A stretch of DNA of 64,000 nucleotides. Source: Arthrobacter sp. B0490. Its GTDB lineage: Bacteria; Actinomycetota; Actinomycetes; Actinomycetales; Micrococcaceae. Shown here piece by piece: positions 38,261 through 47,494 of this stretch. The translations under genes and the position numbers were made by a program. The DNA lies in contig NZ_PJIR01000005.1 of the NCBI RefSeq assembly GCF_002929355.1, forward strand, positions 209,871 to 273,870, read 5' to 3'. Within the stretch, counting starts at the first letter, position 1; each line of letters begins with the position of its first letter. The notes under the pieces are model-generated. The model was not told the origin of the DNA. It made no database searches and saw nothing but the letters and a program-made list of their open reading frames with translations.

Positions 38261-39223
38261 TCAGTCGTCGTACGCGCGGAACTGCTCCACCGAGACGATG
38301 CGCCCCTGGTTCGAGCTGCTCACCTGGCAGATCACCGCTTCGCCCGGCGCGAGGTACGGGTCCTCGACGGGCAGGAGGTCCTGCAGCTCATCCGCCATGT
38401 GGTGTCCGAGGACGGAGAACACGAGGGGCAGGACGGGACGGTGCGTGCAGACGGCCACCGGGCGGCGCTTGTCGAAGACCCGCTCGACGGCGGCCCTGGT
38501 GCGCCCCGGCCTGCGCGCGGCGTTCCGCTCCGTGAGGGCGTCGACGAGCTTGAGCTTCGCACTGCGCTGGTTCACGTAGGGGGAGATGGTCTGCACGCAC
38601 CGCTCCCACGGGCTGCTCACCACACGCTCGGGATTCCACGCCTGCAGGAGTCGGCTCACCGCGATGGCCTGCCGCCGGCCGGTCGCGGCGAGCGGCCGGT
38701 CGCCCTCCGCCCGGCTCCAGGAGGACCGGGGTTTCGCCTTCGCGTGCCGCACCACGATCAGGGGCCATGTCTGCAGGTTCTTCGCGGCGTGCGCTGCGAC
38801 GAGGGCGTCCAACGGTTCGACGTCGGACGGGTTGCTCAGCATGTCCCGCGCCCTCTCCGGCGACACCCACTGCGCCCGGTCCACCTCCTTGCCGTCAGGC
38901 ACGGGGCGCAGCCGGTCGGTCCTCGCCGCCCAGTACAGGACCACCTTCTCGCCCGAGGCCACCGGGTAGTTGATGGTCGCGAGCGGGATGCCGAGCTTGA
39001 CGCTGAGGCCCACCTCCTCGAACGTCTCGCGGATGGCGCACTCCGGCGTCGTCTCTCCGGGATCGAGCTTGCCCTTCGGCCACGACCAGTCCCGGTAGCG
39101 GGGCCGGTGGATGATCAGGACCTCGAGCTGGCCCTTCTCGAGACGCCAGCAGAGCGTCCCGGCCGCGACGATCTCACCGCCCTGGGTGGAAGCGGCAGTG
39201 GTGTCTTCCGTCGGTGCGGCCAT
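38261..39223 (-). CDS. Nudix hydrolase fused to phosphohistidine-phosphatase domain (MutT1-like)
   Basis: 320 residues with two domains. The Nudix box GKLDPGETTPECAIRETFEEVG is at about residues 50-72, and a histidine phosphatase domain starts near 155 with VVRHAKAKPRSSW (RHA in place of RHG) and ends with the second catalytic His in CTHRPVLP. This matches mycobacterial MutT1, which hydrolyses 8-oxo-GTP/dGTP and diadenosine polyphosphates. The start overlaps the ppk stop by one base (TGATG), so the two are coupled. It may act on nucleotides produced or used in polyphosphate metabolism. Confidence 0.92.
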   Translation of the reverse strand: MAAPTEDTTAASTQGGEIVAAGTLCWRLEKGQLEVLIIHRPRYRDWSWPKGKLDPGETTPECAIRETFEEVGLSVKLGIPLATINYPVASGEKVVLYWAARTDRLRPVPDGKEVDRAQWVSPERARDMLSNPSDVEPLDALVAAHAAKNLQTWPLIVVRHAKAKPRSSWSRAEGDRPLAATGRRQAIAVSRLLQAWNPERVVSSPWERCVQTISPYVNQRSAKLKLVDALTERNAARRPGRTRAAVERVFDKRRPVAVCTHRPVLPLVFSVLGHHMADELQDLLPVEDPYLAPGEAVICQVSSSNQGRIVSVEQFRAYDD

Positions 39224-41442
39224 CAGCGGCGTGACACCGCTCGCTGCCGGGCGCGCGATGCGAGCAGCCAGGACTGGATGTCCTCGAGGGGGGCGCCGTC
39301 GTCGTCCTTGTGGTGGCGCGTCCAGCAGCCCGTCTCGTCCAGGTGCCAGCTGGAGACCTCGGGGTTCATGTAGCGGTCCATGAGGCTCATCAGGTAGGAG
39401 ATGTCCTCCGGGGCGCTGAGCTGCACCAGGGCCTCGACGCGACGGTCCAGATTGCGGTGCATCATGTCCGCCGATCCGATGAACACCGCCGGCTCGCCGC
39501 CGTTCGCGAAGGCGAAGACACGCGAGTGTTCCAGGAAGCGGCCCAGGACCGAACGAACGGTCACGTTCTCGCTCAGGCCGGGGACACCCGGCCGGACCGA
39601 GCAGATGCCGCGGACGATCACGTCCACCCTCACGCCCGCCTGCGACGCGCGGTAGAGCGAGTCGATGATCGCCTCGTCCACCATCGAGTTGACCTTGATG
39701 ATGACGCGTGCGGCACGGCCGGCCTGCTTGTTGGCGATCTCCCGTTCGATCCGGTCGATCAGGCCCGAGCGCACGGAGCGCGGAGCGACGAGAAGGCGCT
39801 TGAACGTCGACTTCGGGGCGTACCCGGAGAGCTGGTTGAACAGGCGGGAGAGGTCCTGACCCACCTGCTCGTTGGCCGTGAGCAGGCCGAGGTCCTCGTA
39901 GTACCGGGCGGTACGCGGGTGGTAGTTGCCCGTGCCGATGTGGCAGTAGCGGCGCAGGCCGTCGATCTCCTGCCGGACCACGAGGGAGAGCTTGCAGTGC
40001 GTCTTCAGGCCCACAATGCCGTAGACCACGTGCACGCCGGCCTGCTCGAGCTTTCGTGCCCAGGAGATGTTGGCCTGCTCGTCGAAGCGGGCCTTGATCT
40101 CGACGAGTGCCAGCACCTGCTTGCCCGCCTCGGCGGCGTCGATGAGGGCATCGACGATGGGGGAGTCGCCCGAGGTCCGGTAGAGGGTCTGCTTGATCGC
40201 CTGGACCTTCGGATCGCCGGCCGCCTGCTCGAGGAACGCCTGGACCGACGTCGAGAAGGAGTCGTACGGGTGGTGCAGCAGGATGTCCCTGCGGCGCATC
40301 GCCGCGAAGACGTTCGCGGCCTTCGAGGTCTCGCTCTCGTTGAGGTGGCGGCTCGTGTGCGGGACGTGCTTCGGGTAGTGCAGGTCGCCGCGGTCGATCC
40401 CGGCGATCACGCTCAGTCCCCGCAGGTCGAGGGGAGCGGGGAGCGTGTAGACCTCGTCCTCCTCCACGCCGAGTTCGCGGGACAGGAGTGCCCGGATGCT
40501 CGGGTTGATGTCCGTGGTCACCTCCAGGCGAACGGGCGGACCGAACCGGCGGCGCAGGAGCTCCTTCTCGAGGGCCTGGAGGAGGTTCTCGGCGTCGTCC
40601 TCCTCGACCTCGAGGTCCTCGTTGCGCGTGACGCGGAACAGGTGGTGCTCGAGGACCTCCATACCCGGGAAGAGCTGGTCGAGGTGGACGGCGATGACCT
40701 CCTCGAGCGGGATGAAGCGCGCGATGCGCCCGGCGACGTTGCCGGCACGCGGACCGTCGACGGACATGAGCCGCGGCAGCTGATCGGGCACCTTGACGCG
40801 CGCGAAGAGCTCCTTGTCGCTGACGGGGTTGCGGACCACGACGGCGAGGTTGAGGGACAGCCCCGAGATGTAGGGGAAGGGGTGCGCCGGATCGACGGCG
40901 AGCGGCGTGAGGATCGGGAAGACCTTCTCGGCGAACATCTTGTGCAGATCCGCACGCGCGGTCTCGTCGAGCTCCTCCCAGGTGGTGAGGTGGATCTGCT
41001 CCTCGGCGAGCGCCGGCCGGATGTGCTCGGCGAACGCGGCGGCATGGCGCTGCTGCAGCTGGTAGCCGTCGTTCATGATCTTCTCGAGCTGCTCGATCGG
41101 GCTGAGTCCCGCTGCGGAGGGCACCGCGAGACCCGTGGCGATGCGCCGCTTCAGGCCCGCGACGCGCACCATGAAGAACTCGTCGAGGTTGGACGCGAAG
41201 ATGGAGAGGAAGCTGACGCGCTCGAGGAGGAACAGGTCGGGGTCCTCCGCCAGTTCGAGGACGCGCGCGTTGAAGTCGAGCCAGCTGATCTCCCGGTCCA
41301 GGAAGCGGTCCGGGCGGATGTCGCCGGTGGGCAGGAGGCTCGGAGCGAAGTCCGGGATGTCGATACGGTCCTGCGTCGCTCGGGCCGGAGCCGTCTCGGA
41401 AGATCCGTACAGTGACGCGCTCCGGCGTCGTGTCTCATCCAT
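39223..41442 (-). CDS. ppk: Polyphosphate kinase 1
   Basis: 739 residues. It reversibly transfers the terminal phosphate of ATP to polyphosphate. It begins [22 protein letters not shown] and ends with two phospholipase D-like histidine domains: one at [19 protein letters not shown] (autophosphorylated His) and one near [19 protein letters not shown], with [12 protein letters not shown]. The ATG at 41442 has AGGAGA upstream; the longer frame is not needed. The MutT1-like gene follows, as in many actinobacteria. Confidence 0.95.
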   Translation of the reverse strand: MDETRRRSASLYGSSETAPARATQDRIDIPDFAPSLLPTGDIRPDRFLDREISWLDFNARVLELAEDPDLFLLERVSFLSIFASNLDEFFMVRVAGLKRRIATGLAVPSAAGLSPIEQLEKIMNDGYQLQQRHAAAFAEHIRPALAEEQIHLTTWEELDETARADLHKMFAEKVFPILTPLAVDPAHPFPYISGLSLNLAVVVRNPVSDKELFARVKVPDQLPRLMSVDGPRAGNVAGRIARFIPLEEVIAVHLDQLFPGMEVLEHHLFRVTRNEDLEVEEDDAENLLQALEKELLRRRFGPPVRLEVTTDINPSIRALLSRELGVEEDEVYTLPAPLDLRGLSVIAGIDRGDLHYPKHVPHTSRHLNESETSKAANVFAAMRRRDILLHHPYDSFSTSVQAFLEQAAGDPKVQAIKQTLYRTSGDSPIVDALIDAAEAGKQVLALVEIKARFDEQANISWARKLEQAGVHVVYGIVGLKTHCKLSLVVRQEIDGLRRYCHIGTGNYHPRTARYYEDLGLLTANEQVGQDLSRLFNQLSGYAPKSTFKRLLVAPRSVRSGLIDRIEREIANKQAGRAARVIIKVNSMVDEAIIDSLYRASQAGVRVDVIVRGICSVRPGVPGLSENVTVRSVLGRFLEHSRVFAFANGGEPAVFIGSADMMHRNLDRRVEALVQLSAPEDISYLMSLMDRYMNPEVSSWHLDETGCWTRHHKDDDGAPLEDIQSWLLASRARQRAVSRR

Positions 41443-41529
41443 TGCGTCTCCTGCAGCGTGGGCGGGCATGGGCTCGTGTCCCCGCCCGACAGGCCGGGAC
41501 ACGCCTCGGAAACAACCTTACAAGGTGGG

Positions 41530-42486
41530 TTACGCCGACTTGCCCGCGTACATGACGTCGACGTCCCAGCGCGTGAAGCCGAGCTTCCGGTACAGGGCGA
41601 CGGCCGCCGCGTTGTCCGCGTCGACGTACAGCATGATGGCCTGCAGGCCCTTGCCGTGCAGGTGGTCGATGCCTGCGATGGTCAGCGCCTTGCCGAGGCC
41701 CAGGCCCTGGGCCTCCGGCGTCACTCCCACGACGTACACCTCGCCCATGGCGGGATGCGCACCCACGGCCGGGTGCACCTTCGTCCAGTGGAAGCCGAGC
41801 AGCGCGCCGTCCTCCTCCCGCACGGCGAGCAGGAAGCCGTCGGCGTCGAACCACTCCTCGTCCATGCGTGCCTCGAGGTCGGCACGCGTGGTGGCACCCT
41901 GCTCCGGATGGTGGGCGAACGCCGCGGCGTTGGCCGCGAGCCACGCCTCCTCGTCCTGGCCTCGGACGAACGCCCGCAGCGCGACGCCGTCGGGCAGCCG
42001 GACCTCGGGGACGGACTGCTCGGCCGCCGCACGCGTCAGGCGCATCCGCCACAGCTCGCGCACCGGCGCGAACCCGAACCGCGCGGCGAGGTCCGCGGCG
42101 GCCGAGTGGTTGCCGTGGGACCACCCGCGAAGATCGCTGATCCCCTCGGCCAGGACCGCCTCGATGAGGGCGGTACCCACCCCCTCGCCACGACAGTCGG
42201 GGCCGACGACGAGTTCGAGCACCGCTCCGTCCGGACTCCCGGAGATCACGGCCACACCCGCGAGCTCACCGTCCTGCTGCCCCGCGTCGCGTGCCGCGAG
42301 GACCAGCAGTCGATCGCCGGCGTCCTGTGCGCGGAGGGTCAGGAGGGTCTGCTCGGACAGGGGCGGGTTGCCGTCCGCCTCCGCCGCGGCCGACGCCAGG
42401 CGGCGGATGTCGCCGAGCGCGGCCGGGTCGGGAGCGCCCGCGATCCGCTCGACGGACCAGGTGGGGACAGGCTGCGCGGCGGTCAT
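41530..42486 (-). CDS. mshD: Mycothiol synthase
   Basis: 318 residues with two GNAT acetyltransferase domains, the layout of MshD, which acetylates the cysteinyl amine of Cys-GlcN-Ins to make mycothiol. The second domain carries the acetyl-CoA site VGVTPEAQGLGLGKALT and the ending LYRKLGFTRWDVDVMYAG. The first has VGPDCRGEGVGTALIEA. A TAGGCT box (42498-42493) ends six bases before the ATG with no ribosome site, so it is probably leaderless. Adjacent glnR is a conserved actinobacterial arrangement. Confidence 0.93.
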   Translation of the reverse strand: MTAAQPVPTWSVERIAGAPDPAALGDIRRLASAAAEADGNPPLSEQTLLTLRAQDAGDRLLVLAARDAGQQDGELAGVAVISGSPDGAVLELVVGPDCRGEGVGTALIEAVLAEGISDLRGWSHGNHSAAADLAARFGFAPVRELWRMRLTRAAAEQSVPEVRLPDGVALRAFVRGQDEEAWLAANAAAFAHHPEQGATTRADLEARMDEEWFDADGFLLAVREEDGALLGFHWTKVHPAVGAHPAMGEVYVVGVTPEAQGLGLGKALTIAGIDHLHGKGLQAIMLYVDADNAAAVALYRKLGFTRWDVDVMYAGKSA

Positions 42487-42540
42487 GCGCCCAGCCTAGC
42501 CCCGCCCGCCCCGGGGTTTGGCGACCGGCCCACCGTGCGC

Positions 42541-42669
42541 TAGTCTTGAACCCGCTCGAGGGGGATGCGCCAGTGGGGCGCCCGCGATACGTTCGACCCG
42601 TATGTCCTCCACCAAGGTTCCGCACGGAACGACGAGGAAGCCCCTTCCACCCACGGGTGGAAGGGGCTT
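42541..42669 (+). ncRNA. Candidate small RNA between mshD and glnR
   Basis: A promoter TTGGCG (42518-42523), 17 bases, TAGTCT (42541-42546) faces a run of four hairpins: GCGCC/GGCGC (42567-42581), ATACG/CGTAT (42587-42603), GTTCCG/CGGAAC (42617-42630), and the strong stem at 42638-42669. The expected transcript is about 115 nt. It could be an RNA, or a leader for the convergent-looking open frame, which I doubt. The promoter lies inside the 199-base gap. This is unproven. Confidence 0.35.
42638..42669. terminator. Intrinsic terminator downstream of glnR (and of the candidate RNA)
   Basis: AAGCCCCTTCCACCC (42638-42652) and GGGTGGAAGGGGCTT (42655-42669) are perfectly complementary. On the + strand TTGTTCG follows; on the minus strand it ends the glnR message 17 bases after the stop codon. 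Confidence 0.75.
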
Positions 42670-42685
42670 GTTCGTGTCCGGCCGC

Positions 42686-43393
42686 TCAGGCGTCCTGGTT
42701 GACCGAGTTCCGGTCCTCCGGCAGGCGGGTGAGGGTGAAGCGGTAGCCGACGTTCCGCACCGTCCCGATCAGCTGCTCGTGGTCGGACCCCAGCTTCGCG
42801 CGGAGGCGCCGAACGTGCACGTCGACGGTGCGCGTGCCTCCGTAGTAGTCGTAGCCCCACACCTCGTGCAGGAGCTGGTCACGCGTGAAGACACGGCCCG
42901 GATGCTGGGCCAGGTACTTCAGCAGCTCGAACTCCTTGTACGTGAGGTTCAGCGGCTCCCCGCCCACCCGCGCGGTGTAGCTGGCCTCGTCGATCACCAC
43001 GCCGGACGCGTGGATCTCGGTGCTCGTCTCCTCGCTGGCCGCCGCGGAGCGTGCGATCACGAGCCGCAGCCGTGCCTCCACCTCCGCCGGACCGGCCGAA
43101 TCGAGGACGACGTCGTCCGCGAGCCAGTTCGCAGCGACCGCCGCCATGCCGCCCTCGGTGAGGACGAGGACGAGGGGGGCGCTGAGACCCGTGGCCTTGA
43201 GGAGCTGGGTGAGGGAGCGGGCGCCGACCAGGTCCTTCCGCGCGTCCACCAGCACGACGTCGCAGGGTTCGGTCTCGAGCAGGGCCGTCGGCTCCGCCGC
43301 GAGGATGTGCACCTTGTGGTTCAGCAGCTCGAGGGCCGGCAGGATCTCGACGGACGAGCCGGTGGTATTGGTCAGCATCAGGATGTGCGGCAT
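42686..43393 (-). CDS. glnR: GlnR-type orphan winged-helix response regulator
   Basis: 235 residues. The receiver-like domain keeps Asp50 ([10 protein letters not shown]) but lacks the acidic pair near the N-terminus (MLTNTTGSS), as in mycobacterial and streptomycete GlnR, which works without phosphorylation from a cognate kinase. The OmpR winged helix is [52 protein letters not shown]. GlnR controls nitrogen assimilation genes in actinobacteria. No kinase is adjacent, and glnR beside mshD is the conserved order. A strong GGAGGAC lies before the ATG. Confidence 0.8.
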   Translation of the reverse strand: MPHILMLTNTTGSSVEILPALELLNHKVHILAAEPTALLETEPCDVVLVDARKDLVGARSLTQLLKATGLSAPLVLVLTEGGMAAVAANWLADDVVLDSAGPAEVEARLRLVIARSAAASEETSTEIHASGVVIDEASYTARVGGEPLNLTYKEFELLKYLAQHPGRVFTRDQLLHEVWGYDYYGGTRTVDVHVRRLRAKLGSDHEQLIGTVRNVGYRFTLTRLPEDRNSVNQDA

Positions 43394-43577
43394 GTGTCCT
43401 CCACGGGTCGGGAACGCGCATCATCGGGCGGTGGCGCCTTCGTTCCGGACCGGGAGTCGAGGGCGGTAAAGATTTGACCAAGTATAGCCGCCGCGCTGTG
43501 AGGCGGCCCACGTGTCCCCGTCCTGCGCCCTCCGCAGGTTTTCGTGCCTCCTGTGCGCGTAGGGCAGTATTGCTCGG

Positions 43578-44330
43578 GTGAAGAGGACGAGCGTGGCTGC
43601 AGCGGCCGGAGCGGCGGCGCTGACGACCGGGGCGATCGTCGCGTCCTCCTACGTCTCCCTCCTCGCCGTCGCGATCACCGCGGGGGCCGCCTGCGTCCTG
43701 GCCGCCGTCGGGTGGCCCTACGTCCTGCGCGTACCCGCGAAGAAGACCCAGTCGGCAGCGATCGGGCTGAGCGCCCTGCTCGCGGTCGTCCTCACGGCGA
43801 CCACGCCCGGGCCGGCCTTCCTCACCTGGTTCCCCGCGTCCGTGGCCCTCGGGGTCGGCGCCGTCTTCATGATCCAGCTCCTCCGCGGCACCGGGCAGAG
43901 CCTCCGGCTGGAGTCGACGCTCGGCGCGAGCTCCGGGGTCGTCGTCATCGGCATGGGATCGGGATGGGTCGCTGCCGAGCGCCTGGCCGCGAACGCCGCG
44001 GACTCCGGGATGATGCTCGTGACGGGGGTCAGCGTCCTCATCGCGATCGCCGTGTGCCTCCTGCCCTTCCCCGACCGCCTCGTGGCGCCCGCCGCCGTCG
44101 TCCTCGCCGCGCTCGCCGGTCCGCTCGGTGCCCTGCTCCTGACCGACGTGCCGGCCCTGGCGGCGGCTTCGGTGGGACTCGCCGGCGGCGTCGTGATCGC
44201 CGGGACCCGCCGGCTGCTCGTCGGCCGGGACACGCCGCTGACGGTCGTCGCGGCGATCTCCGCCGGCGTCGCCCCGGTGCTCGCGATCGGCGCCGTCGTG
44301 TACTTCCTCGACAAGCTGTTCCTCTCCTGA
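43578..44330 (+). CDS. Eight-helix membrane protein, permease-like, unknown
   Basis: 250 residues that are almost entirely hydrophobic, with about eight helices and short basic loops (RVPAKKTQSA, RRLLVGRDTP). It starts with GTG and has a signal-like first segment. I see no transporter signature. It shares the region with glnR (divergent) and the 37-codon peptide gene downstream. It is probably a small permease or a membrane scaffold; the evidence is hydrophobicity only. Confidence 0.65.
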   Translation: MKRTSVAAAAGAAALTTGAIVASSYVSLLAVAITAGAACVLAAVGWPYVLRVPAKKTQSAAIGLSALLAVVLTATTPGPAFLTWFPASVALGVGAVFMIQLLRGTGQSLRLESTLGASSGVVVIGMGSGWVAAERLAANAADSGMMLVTGVSVLIAIAVCLLPFPDRLVAPAAVVLAALAGPLGALLLTDVPALAAASVGLAGGVVIAGTRRLLVGRDTPLTVVAAISAGVAPVLAIGAVVYFLDKLFLS

Positions 44331-44394
44331 ACGCACCTCCCCGGGCGGGAGGCGCCTGTCGGGCACCGTCCGGGCCGGGCGTTAGGATGGAAGC

Positions 44395-44508
44395 ATGTCC
44401 ATCCTCGCTCTTGAAATCTTCTTCATCTCGCTGCTGGTCGTCGCCGGTCTCGGCATGGCAGGTTTCGCAGCCCTCGTCATCACGCGCCTGTACAAGGGCC
44501 AGAAGTAG
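44395..44508 (+). CDS. Small single-helix membrane protein (37 aa)
   Basis: A 37-codon ORF (MSILALEIFFISLL..., ending RLYKGQK) with one membrane helix and a positively charged C-terminus, behind TTAGGATGGAAGC, which holds a possible -10 and ribosome site. It lies 20 bases before the nitrobindin gene. The reading frame, start signal and composition are credible, but the length makes it uncertain. Confidence 0.6.
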   Translation: MSILALEIFFISLLVVAGLGMAGFAALVITRLYKGQK

Positions 44509-44528
44509 CCGACCGACCGGGAGTCCCC

Positions 44529-45128
44529 ATGTCGATTGACCTGCCCACCGACCTCACGCCCGAGCTCGTCCCCCTGTCGTGGCTCCTCGGCACCTGGGAA
44601 GGGACCGGGATGCTCGGAGAAGGCACCGCCGACTCCGAGCGCTTCTCCCAGCGGGTCTCGTTCTCGCAGAACGGCCTCCCCTACCTGCAGTACAGCGCCG
44701 AGTCCTGGCTCATCGACGAACAGGGCTCCCGGCTACGGCCGCTCTCCGTCGAGACCGGCTTCTGGGCCCTCGACCGCAAGCTCAACGACGCGGACGTCGG
44801 TCCCGGCCTGAGCCCCGCCGACATCGTCCCGGCCCTCAAGACGGCCGACGAGGTGGAGCAGTTCCGCAACGACGCCGGCGGCTTCGACATCACCGCGACA
44901 GTCGTCCACCCGGGCGGCATCGCCGAGCTCTATTACGGCAGCATCAAGGGCCCGCAGATCCAGCTCAGCACCGACCTCGTGATGCGCGGCCAGCACTCCA
45001 AGGAGTACACCGCTGCCACACGCCTGTTCGGCCTCGTCGAGGGCAACCTCTACTGGCGCTGGGATGTCGCCGCCGACGGCAACTCCCTCGAGGCCCATGC
45101 CTCCGCCATCCTCAAGAAAGTCCCCTGA
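44529..45128 (+). CDS. Nitrobindin-like heme-binding beta-barrel (peroxynitrite isomerase family)
   Basis: 199 residues. The LLGTWEGTGM motif near residue 20 and ELYYGSIKGPQIQLSTD are typical of actinobacterial nitrobindin/THAP4-type (DUF1794) proteins. The His in SLEAHASAIL near the C-terminus is the expected heme-iron ligand. Mycobacterial members bind ferric heme and isomerise peroxynitrite to nitrate. The ATG has GGGAG upstream. ygfZ follows after 63 bases. Confidence 0.9.
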   Translation: MSIDLPTDLTPELVPLSWLLGTWEGTGMLGEGTADSERFSQRVSFSQNGLPYLQYSAESWLIDEQGSRLRPLSVETGFWALDRKLNDADVGPGLSPADIVPALKTADEVEQFRNDAGGFDITATVVHPGGIAELYYGSIKGPQIQLSTDLVMRGQHSKEYTAATRLFGLVEGNLYWRWDVAADGNSLEAHASAILKKVP

Positions 45129-45191
45129 GCGCCCCGCCGCGCTCCCCATCCACATTGCGGAATAGTCCCGTCCGGAAGGCGTTATACCGTC

Positions 45192-46277
45192 ATGACCTCC
45201 CGCAGCCCCTTACTCAGCCGTTCCGGTGCCGTCGAGGGCGGCGGAGCCGATGCCGCAGTGGCATCCCACTACGGTGACCCGTTCCGCGAGCAGCGTCTCC
45301 TCGCCGACGGGGAGGCCGTCGTCGACCTCTCCCACCGGGGGGTCGTGACCGTCTCCGGGCCCGATCGACTCAGCTGGCTCAACACGCTCTCCTCCCAGCT
45401 GCTCCTCGGGCTGCAGCCCGGGCAGAGTTCGGAGACGCTGCTCCTCACCGTGCAGGGCCGCATCGAGTTCTCGGCGCACGTCGTGGACGACGGCGCCACC
45501 ACCTGGCTCATCACGGAGGGCGGGGAGGCAGCGTCGCTGGCCGCGTTCCTCGAGCGCATGAAGTTCATGCTCCGGGTCGACGTCACGGACGTCACCGGCA
45601 CCCGGGCCGTCCTCGGTGCCACCCGGGCGCTGCCGGAACTGGGCGACGCCGTCGTCTGGGAGGACCCGTGGCCCACCGTCCGCGCCGGCGGCTACGCCTA
45701 CTCGACGGTCGACGACGGGCACCCCGGACGCGAGCGGCCGTGGTTCGAGTTCCTCGTGCCACGCGACGGGCTCGAGGCCGCGGTCGCCGCAACGGGTCTG
45801 GAGCTCGCCGGCTCGCTCGCGGCCGAGGCCCTGCGCATCGCCGCATGGCGGCCGAGGCCCGGCCTCGAGACGGACGAGAAGACCATCCCGCACGAACTCG
45901 ACCTCATGCGTACCGCCGTGCATCTCGCGAAGGGCTGCTACAAGGGCCAGGAGACGATCGCGCGCGTGCACAACCTCGGGCACCCGCCCCGCAGGCTCAC
46001 CTTCCTGCACCTCGACGGGAGCCAGCACACCCTCCCGGCGCCGGGCAGCCCCGTGATCGTCGAGGGCCGCACCGTGGGCAGGGTCACCTCCGTGGGCCAC
46101 CATTACGAGATGGGCCCGATCGCGCTCGCCATCCTCAAGCGTTCCGTCGACGCCTCCCTGGACCTCCTCGTCCAGGACGGGGAGGAGCGGTACGCCGCCG
46201 GCCAGGAGGTCATCGTCGCGCCGGACGCGGGGCAGGTCGTCGGACGGACCACGGGCTTCCTGAAGGCGCCACGATGA
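45192..46277 (+). CDS. ygfZ: YgfZ/GcvT-like folate-binding iron-sulfur protein
   Basis: 361 residues. The YgfZ signature KGCYKGQETIARVHN is at about residue 251. The N-terminal folate-binding half is GcvT-like (VVDLSHRGVVTVSGPDRLSWLNTL). YgfZ needs folate and helps maintain Fe-S enzymes such as MiaB under oxidative stress. The ankyrin gene overlaps its stop by four bases (ATGA), implying coupling. Confidence 0.92.
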   Translation: MTSRSPLLSRSGAVEGGGADAAVASHYGDPFREQRLLADGEAVVDLSHRGVVTVSGPDRLSWLNTLSSQLLLGLQPGQSSETLLLTVQGRIEFSAHVVDDGATTWLITEGGEAASLAAFLERMKFMLRVDVTDVTGTRAVLGATRALPELGDAVVWEDPWPTVRAGGYAYSTVDDGHPGRERPWFEFLVPRDGLEAAVAATGLELAGSLAAEALRIAAWRPRPGLETDEKTIPHELDLMRTAVHLAKGCYKGQETIARVHNLGHPPRRLTFLHLDGSQHTLPAPGSPVIVEGRTVGRVTSVGHHYEMGPIALAILKRSVDASLDLLVQDGEERYAAGQEVIVAPDAGQVVGRTTGFLKAPR

Positions 46278-46714
46278 CCCCGGCAGACGACACCGGCCAC
46301 CAGCCCGGCACCCCGGGCCGGGACGGGCACGACGACGGTGCCGCGGCCGCGATAGCCCTCGCACACGCCCTGTTCGACGCGGCACGGCAGGGCGACGCCT
46401 CGACCCTGACGCGGTACCTCGATGCCGGCGTGCCGTTCACCCTGACGAACACCGCCGGCGACAGCCTGCTGATGCTCGCCGCGTACAACGGTCACGCCGC
46501 CGTCGTGCGTGATCTCCTGGCGCGCGGAGCCGAAGCCGACCAGGCGAACGACCGCGGGCAGACTCCCCTCGCGGGCGCCGTCTTCAAGGGGCACCAGGAC
46601 GTCGCGCGGCTCCTCGTCGACGCGGGTGCGGATCCGGAGGCGGGGACGCCGTCGGCACGTGCCGCGGCCGAGATGTTCGGGCGGGCCGAGCTCCTGGAAC
46701 TGTTCGGCCGGTAG
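46274..46714 (+). CDS. Ankyrin repeat protein
   Basis: 146 residues with about three ankyrin repeats: an imperfect first (LFDAARQGDASTLTRYLDAGVPF), NTAGDSLLMLAAYNGHAAVVRDLLARGAEADQ, and NDRGQTPLAGAVFKGHQDVARLLVDAGADPE. It begins with a disordered Gly/Asp-rich stretch. It is soluble and probably a protein-binding adaptor. It overlaps ygfZ by ATGA, so a partnership with an Fe-S or oxidative-stress process is possible; the partner is not known. Confidence 0.88.
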   Translation: MTPADDTGHQPGTPGRDGHDDGAAAAIALAHALFDAARQGDASTLTRYLDAGVPFTLTNTAGDSLLMLAAYNGHAAVVRDLLARGAEADQANDRGQTPLAGAVFKGHQDVARLLVDAGADPEAGTPSARAAAEMFGRAELLELFGR

Positions 46715-46768
46715 CCCGCGGGCGCTGAGCACCGCGTCCCCCGGACCGGCCGGCGGGCGGGATGCACC

Positions 46769-47491
46769 TCATCGGGGGTCGAGGGCCACCGACGTCTGCG
46801 TCCCCGCGAACACGAAGCCCGCCCTGCGGGCCGTCCGCTGGGACGCGGTGTTGTCGGTCCGTGCCCGCCACTGGGGAACGAGGCCCGCGGCCATGGCCTC
46901 CTCGACCGCGACGGCTGCCACCCGCCCCGCATAGCCCTTGCGTCGTTCCCCGGGGGGCGTGATGGCGGCGACGTGCGCCAGGATGCCCTCCCAGATGTCG
47001 TAGCCCGCGCCGGCCAGGGGGTCCGGCTGGGCGTCGCCCCCCTCGTTCCTGCCGTCGACCAGCACGAAGGGGTGTTCCACCCCTCCGAGATCCGCCTCGG
47101 CGACGTCGTCGGGCGGGCACCTGCGCTCGAGCTCACGGACGAGCGCGGCCTCGCTGGAGACGACGGCGGGTGGCTCGTCGAACCGCGGCAGTGCGTCGCA
47201 GAAGTACAGCTGGGCCTCCCCGAGCGCGCGTCCTCCGTGGTCGCGGGTGAGCGTGAGCAGCGTCGAGGCGCTCCGCAACTCCGGCCCGGAGAGGCTCCGC
47301 CCGGCCTCGACGGCCCAGGCCGGCCCCTTGAGGACCTCCCGCCCGAACAGGGTCACGAAGGTCAGGAGGGGAGCGTCGTCGTCCGTGCTGTACAGGCGCC
47401 CCGAGCCGCTCCCGAGTGCGCCGTCGTCGAGCCCGAGCAGCCGTGACCAGGCGAGCTGGATGATCGAGACGGTGCCCGGATCGAGGTCCAT
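46769..47491 (-). CDS. GNAT N-acetyltransferase
   Basis: 240 residues. The C-terminal half has the acetyl-CoA motif AAITPPGERRKGYAGRVAAVAVEEAM followed by TDNTASQRTARRAGFVFAG, the usual GNAT ending. The N-terminal half is a divergent GNAT-like fold. The substrate is unknown. It starts three bases after the pfkA stop, so it is in the pfkA operon. Confidence 0.8.
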   Translation of the reverse strand: MDLDPGTVSIIQLAWSRLLGLDDGALGSGSGRLYSTDDDAPLLTFVTLFGREVLKGPAWAVEAGRSLSGPELRSASTLLTLTRDHGGRALGEAQLYFCDALPRFDEPPAVVSSEAALVRELERRCPPDDVAEADLGGVEHPFVLVDGRNEGGDAQPDPLAGAGYDIWEGILAHVAAITPPGERRKGYAGRVAAVAVEEAMAAGLVPQWRARTDNTASQRTARRAGFVFAGTQTSVALDPR

Positions 47492-47494
47492 CGA

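Noticed and set aside
42602..43477. 319-codon + strand frame beginning in the mshD-glnR gap
   Set aside because: After about 25 codons it is antisense to glnR, with no domain; the structured region before it is better read as an RNA or terminator.
45668..46273. Long upstream extension of the ankyrin protein
   Set aside because: The upstream part is inside ygfZ in another frame; the ATG at 46274 overlaps the ygfZ stop and starts the real gene.
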